Assembly: GCA_934047225.1 (NCBI GenBank)
Contig: OW203993.1
Span: 27,604,069 to 27,668,068 of the forward strand
Source of the DNA: Ypsolopha sequella
Taxonomy: Eukaryota; Arthropoda; Insecta; Lepidoptera; Ypsolophidae
Reading direction: 5' to 3'
Length of the DNA stretch: 64,000 nt
Positions within the stretch are counted from its first letter, which is position 1, and each line of letters begins with the position of its first letter. This document shows positions 62,593-64,000 of the stretch, one piece after another. The notes under the pieces are model-generated. The model had not been told where the DNA came from, made no database searches, and worked only from the letters and a program-made list of their open reading frames with translations. The translations under genes were made by a program, and so were the position numbers.

Positions 62593-63682
62593 ATGAGTTC
62601 TAATGAAGAAGTTATAGATTTAACTCCTACAAATATCGTCGAAGAAACCCAAATAGCAAATGAAAATTCTTTGCCGCAAAAATCGAGATATAAATACTTA
62701 GAAGAATACCAAAGATTTCTGCAGTGGAAAATGGACAAAACTGTTCCTCGTTTTCTGAGAACGTTCTTTTAGCATACTTCAATGAACTGGCATCAAGATA
62801 TAAACCATCTTCATTATGGTCTAAATATTCAATGTTGAAGAGTACCATCAGCTGTAAAAATGACATAAACCTACAAAATTACCACAAACTAATTGCCTTC
62901 TTGAAACGACAAAATGATGGATTTAAATCTAAAAAGTCAAAAGTGCTTTCTGCAAGCGATATAGAAAAAATCCTAAATGAAGCGCCAGATAGCAAGTACT
63001 TAGCAACAAAGGTAGGTATATTTTTTACTAACAACGACGGTCAGTATTCATACTACTTATTCATTAGCTTACAAGTTAATTCTAAATTAATTTGTTACAG
63101 GTTGCTTTAATTTTTAGAATAACTGGAGCATGTAGACGAGAGGAACTTGCGAACATAAGTGTAGATGATATTGAAAATCACGGCGAAACGTTACTAGTAA
63201 ATTCCAAATACAAAGACCAAAATATCCAGATCTTTCAAAATTCATGGGCAATTTTACAAAATTGTTAAAAAATCGCTACATATCTTCGATTACCAGAGCC
63301 GGAATCATACACAGGTCACAGTTTCAGAAGGACATCCGCTACCTTACTTGCTGATTCGGGGGCAGATATAACCACTCTAAAACGGCATGGAGGGTGGAAG
63401 TCGAATACGGTAGCTGAAAATTACATTGAAGATTCTTTCGAGAATAAAAAAAACATGTGTAGCAAAATAAGTTAATCAGTGAATTTAACTGAACACAGAC
63501 CGTCTACTTCAGATGAAAATATGATCCCGAAGAAATTGCAGCGCCATTCTGCCTCATTTCATACTGACTGGACAGAACCGCAACCCTCTACTTCAACTGG
63601 CCATACTTTAACAAGTGAATCACTCTCGTCTACAACAAAACATCAGGAAGTATGTACAGTAATACAGTACAGTACAGTATAA
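62593..63682 (+). pseudogene. Crypton-like tyrosine recombinase, two exons
   Basis: Exon 1 62593-63011: MSSNEEVIDLTPTNIVEE, SRYKYLEEYQRFLQWK, then after a frame shift near 62745 SFSENVLLAYFNELASRYKP, SSLWSKYSMLKSTISCK, SASDIEKILNEAPDSKY, followed by GTAGGT. Exon 2 from 63101: ALIFRITGACRREELANISV (catalytic Arg), PRSFKIHGQFYKI, then by deletion KIATYLRLPEPESY and the C-terminal boxes TGHSFRRTSATLLADSGADI (H-x2-R), KRHGGWKSNTVAENYIEDS (His/Trp and Tyr). All four signature positions can be seen. About 60 residues seem missing before YLRLPE and frame shifts occur. A Ser/Thr-rich tail follows (63479-63682). Confidence 0.75.
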
Positions 63683-63689
63683 ACAGTAA

Positions 63690-64000
63690 CCTAAGTCAAA
63701 CCATTAAATTAGCGGACAAGACCTGCACATTCAATTTTAACAACTGTTCAAACATTACTTTCAATTTCAACAATTAATTTGGTATTTATAATAAATTTTC
63801 TTTATTATACTTATTTTTTTGTTGTATTTCCTCGCAAAATGCATTGAAAAATGTTGTAAGATACTTGAGCGTAAACTGTTTAAAAGTGCACCCAAATTGA
63901 ATTGAAAAGTCGACACCTATTCGTATAAAACCTTACTTTCCGCACGTGTATCTTAAATAACTATTAAGGCGGGTTATCCGAAAAACGCGCGTGAAGCAGT
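63690..64000. other. No gene recognised
   Basis: AT-rich 3' flank of the Crypton-like gene. Confidence 0.4.

Noticed and set aside
1..64000. tRNA, rRNA, riboswitch or bacterial operon signals
   Set aside because: None seen on reading; splice sites, LTRs and insect transposon families show a eukaryotic sequence. A tRNAscan or Rfam search was not possible here.

Overview
The window reads as eukaryotic, almost certainly insect and most probably lepidopteran (moth or butterfly) DNA. It is AT-rich, its coding pieces are split by GT-AG introns, and it carries repeats I associate with Lepidoptera: the 'agggttccgtacc ... cacttggctgg' type at 28565-29345 and the 'gggttccttgttg...ctacggaaccc' type at 13128-13417 and 13790-14071. 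I see no convincing single-copy host gene apart from one unrecognised three-exon remnant (5816-6985). Nearly everything else is transposable-element DNA, much of it nested, so this looks like heterochromatin or another repeat-rich region. The species call is inference.

Layout: 1-4.76 kb is a Harbinger (PIF) transposon whose transposase is broken by a 2.4-kb terminal-inverted-repeat element. That element carries a PIN-like/cysteine-rich protein gene, and a second, inverted copy lies at 21.65-23.36 kb. 5.8-9.6 kb holds the host-like remnant, a pogo-type MITE and pieces of unclassified protein families. 9.57-10.02 kb is a Ty3/gypsy remnant, followed by a 1.8-kb satellite with higher-order structure (10.02-11.87 kb). 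14.07-17.12 kb is a non-LTR retrotransposon split by a 1.5-kb foldback element, with a second non-LTR retrotransposon immediately behind it (17.12-18.55 kb). 18.7-21.5 kb holds Tc1/mariner and pogo-type transposase remnants. 21.65-26.2 kb is a nest on the minus strand: a non-LTR element, then a mariner element, then PIN element copy 2.

26.88-33.9 kb is the best preserved DNA transposon: a second Harbinger with a six-exon transposase on the plus strand and a tail-to-tail Myb/SANT-like partner gene on the minus strand. An internally deleted LTR retrotransposon (TSD TACAG) sits in an intron of the partner. 33.9-40.3 kb is a mosaic of LINE, pogo, Ty3/gypsy and unclassified fragments. 42.57-43.86 kb is a Transib (RAG1-related) transposase remnant. 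45.72-50.57 kb is a young Mag-like Ty3/gypsy retrotransposon with identical 100-bp LTRs, a frame-breaking 55-bp duplication and a lost integrase catalytic Asp. 50.9-60.6 kb holds piggyBac, three hAT-type pieces, a hAT MITE with a perfect 8-bp TSD and a 35-bp minisatellite. 61.0-63.7 kb holds two tyrosine-recombinase genes, one DIRS-like (minus) and one Crypton-like (plus).

The genes do not form a pathway; the region is a stratified record of insertions. The items most worth following are the PIN-like TIR element (two copies, no visible transposase), the near-intact two-gene Harbinger, the Transib remnant and the Crypton-like recombinase. All family names rest on reading the translations by eye; no database search was run.
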